A stretch of DNA of 64,000 nt, taken from NCBI GenBank assembly GCA_900618425.1, contig UZAN01039384.1, positions 156,210 through 220,209 of the forward strand, given 5' to 3'. The translations under genes were made by a program, and so were the position numbers. This document shows positions 63,214 to 64,000 of this stretch, one piece after another. Positions within the stretch are counted from its first letter, which is position 1, and every line of letters starts with the position of its first letter. Under the pieces are notes generated by a model. The model saw nothing but the letters and a program-made list of their open reading frames with translations, was not told the DNA's origin and ran no database searches. This stretch comes from Echinostoma caproni. Taxonomy: Eukaryota > Platyhelminthes > Trematoda > Plagiorchiida > Echinostomatidae.

Positions 63214-64000
63214 TTGGGGACCAATACACCTCGGTTATACGCTTTACCAAAAGCCACAAACCTGGCTTACCTGTTCGTTTTATGCTGTCCATGACAAACG
63301 CAGCCTATCGCGCTACCGCCCAATAGCTAGTAGAAGTTCTCAAACCAGTACATAAAAAGAATGCAAAACACAATACGAGACCCGTTCGCGTTTGTGAGTG
63401 CTATGAAGGATGTAAACTCTCTTGATGTTGTGTCCCTGTTTACCACCGTACCTCCGCTCGAGACAGTAAACTTCATCTGCAATTTCATTACGTGTGAAAA
63501 CATACTCGTGGGTATGCCAAAGAATTGATACTCCAATGCACGTTTAACGTGCAATGCTTGTTTGGTAATACGTACTATCCGCAAAAGGGTAGAGTTGCAA
63601 AGGGGTCACCCTTAGGGTCAGTCGTTGCAGATATTTTATGACAAAATTAGAATCCAATCCTCTGAAAACAGTCATCAATAATTTCGATCAATACTACAGA
63701 TACGTGGAGGTATTTTATGTTTGGGATGACAATTTGGACCTCAACGATGAGTTGTTGAACTTCAATACGGCTCACTGAGGGATACGGTTTACAGTTGAGA
63801 AAGAAGAAAATAATGAATTACCATTCCTAGATGTTAATTTACCGAAACGTTTAGATGGCTCTATTCAGCGGAAGGTGCATTGAAAAGCCAGATGGAGCGG
63901 TCAGTACACAAACTTTCATAGCTCACAAACGTAACTTAGTGCGTTATTTTCTATTCAGAACAAGATACATCTGCTCAGAAGACTTTTTAGAAAAAGAATT
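63214..64000 (+). mobile_element. Penelope-like retroelement, reverse transcriptase remnant, runs off the window
   Basis: Reverse transcriptase of a Penelope-like element, with family blocks in order: NTPRLYALPK (63223), HKPGLPVRFMLSMTNAAY (63255), IRDPFAFV (from 63361), motif A SLDVVSLFTTVP (about 63418), CTFNVQCLFGNTYY, AKGSPLGSVVADI, NNFDQYYRYVEVFYVWDD, LPFLDVNLPKRLDGSIQR, GQYTNFHSS, then HKRNLVR and YICSEDFLEKE at the edge. At least four frameshifts and several stops break it. Motif C reads YVEV (63701-63712) where YVDD is expected, so the catalytic Asp pair is lost. The GIY-YIG endonuclease domain that usually follows would lie beyond the window. No intact host gene is nearby. Confidence 0.88.

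Noticed and set aside
1..64000. CRISPR arrays, operons, riboswitches or bacterial or phage genes
   Set aside because: No regularly spaced repeats, no co-directional long frames and no ribosome-binding-site pattern; the window is eukaryotic.

Overview
The window reads as non-coding DNA from an animal genome, most likely a trematode flatworm. It is AT-rich and rich in microsatellites. Almost every open frame is under 100 codons and there are no operon-like gene blocks. No intact protein-coding gene, functional tRNA, rRNA or CRISPR array can be supported. The flatworm assignment is an inference from the company of an RTE-type LINE, a Penelope-like element, tRNA-derived SINEs and a hammerhead-like motif; no single diagnostic gene is present. 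Four ambiguous spots (a 439-base N gap and three single Ns) show it is a draft scaffold.

The recognisable content is mobile-element debris. (1) Bases 1-290: 3' end of a mariner-like transposase, cut by the window edge. (2) 4600-6270: a decayed RTE-clade reverse transcriptase, split at 5621 by a tRNA-derived SINE (family A). A second family A copy lies on the minus strand at 24277-24558. (3) 26250-26390, 40708-40905 and 61640-61848: three copies of a second tRNA-derived SINE (family B) with purine-rich tails. (4) 44274-45623: an almost full-length mariner on the minus strand with candidate terminal inverted repeats; its 347-codon frame keeps register throughout but has six stops. (5) 63214-64000: a Penelope-like reverse transcriptase running off the right edge, with frameshifts and a lost catalytic Asp pair.

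The most unusual item is at 11106-11240. A hammerhead-ribozyme-like core on the minus strand is enclosed by a 24-bp inverted repeat (23 of 24 match). A weaker motif of the same kind and orientation lies at 8659-8705. Hammerheads are known from Penelope-like elements and from flatworm repeats, so this may be a small ribozyme-bearing mobile unit; the enclosing inverted repeat is the part I cannot match to a known layout.

Host-gene evidence is thin. The best candidates are a possible signal-peptide first exon with a consensus donor at 56073-56220 and a cysteine-containing open frame behind a good acceptor at 33857-34115. Both are low confidence. The remaining tens of kilobases look like intron or intergenic DNA with scattered simple repeats and small hairpins.
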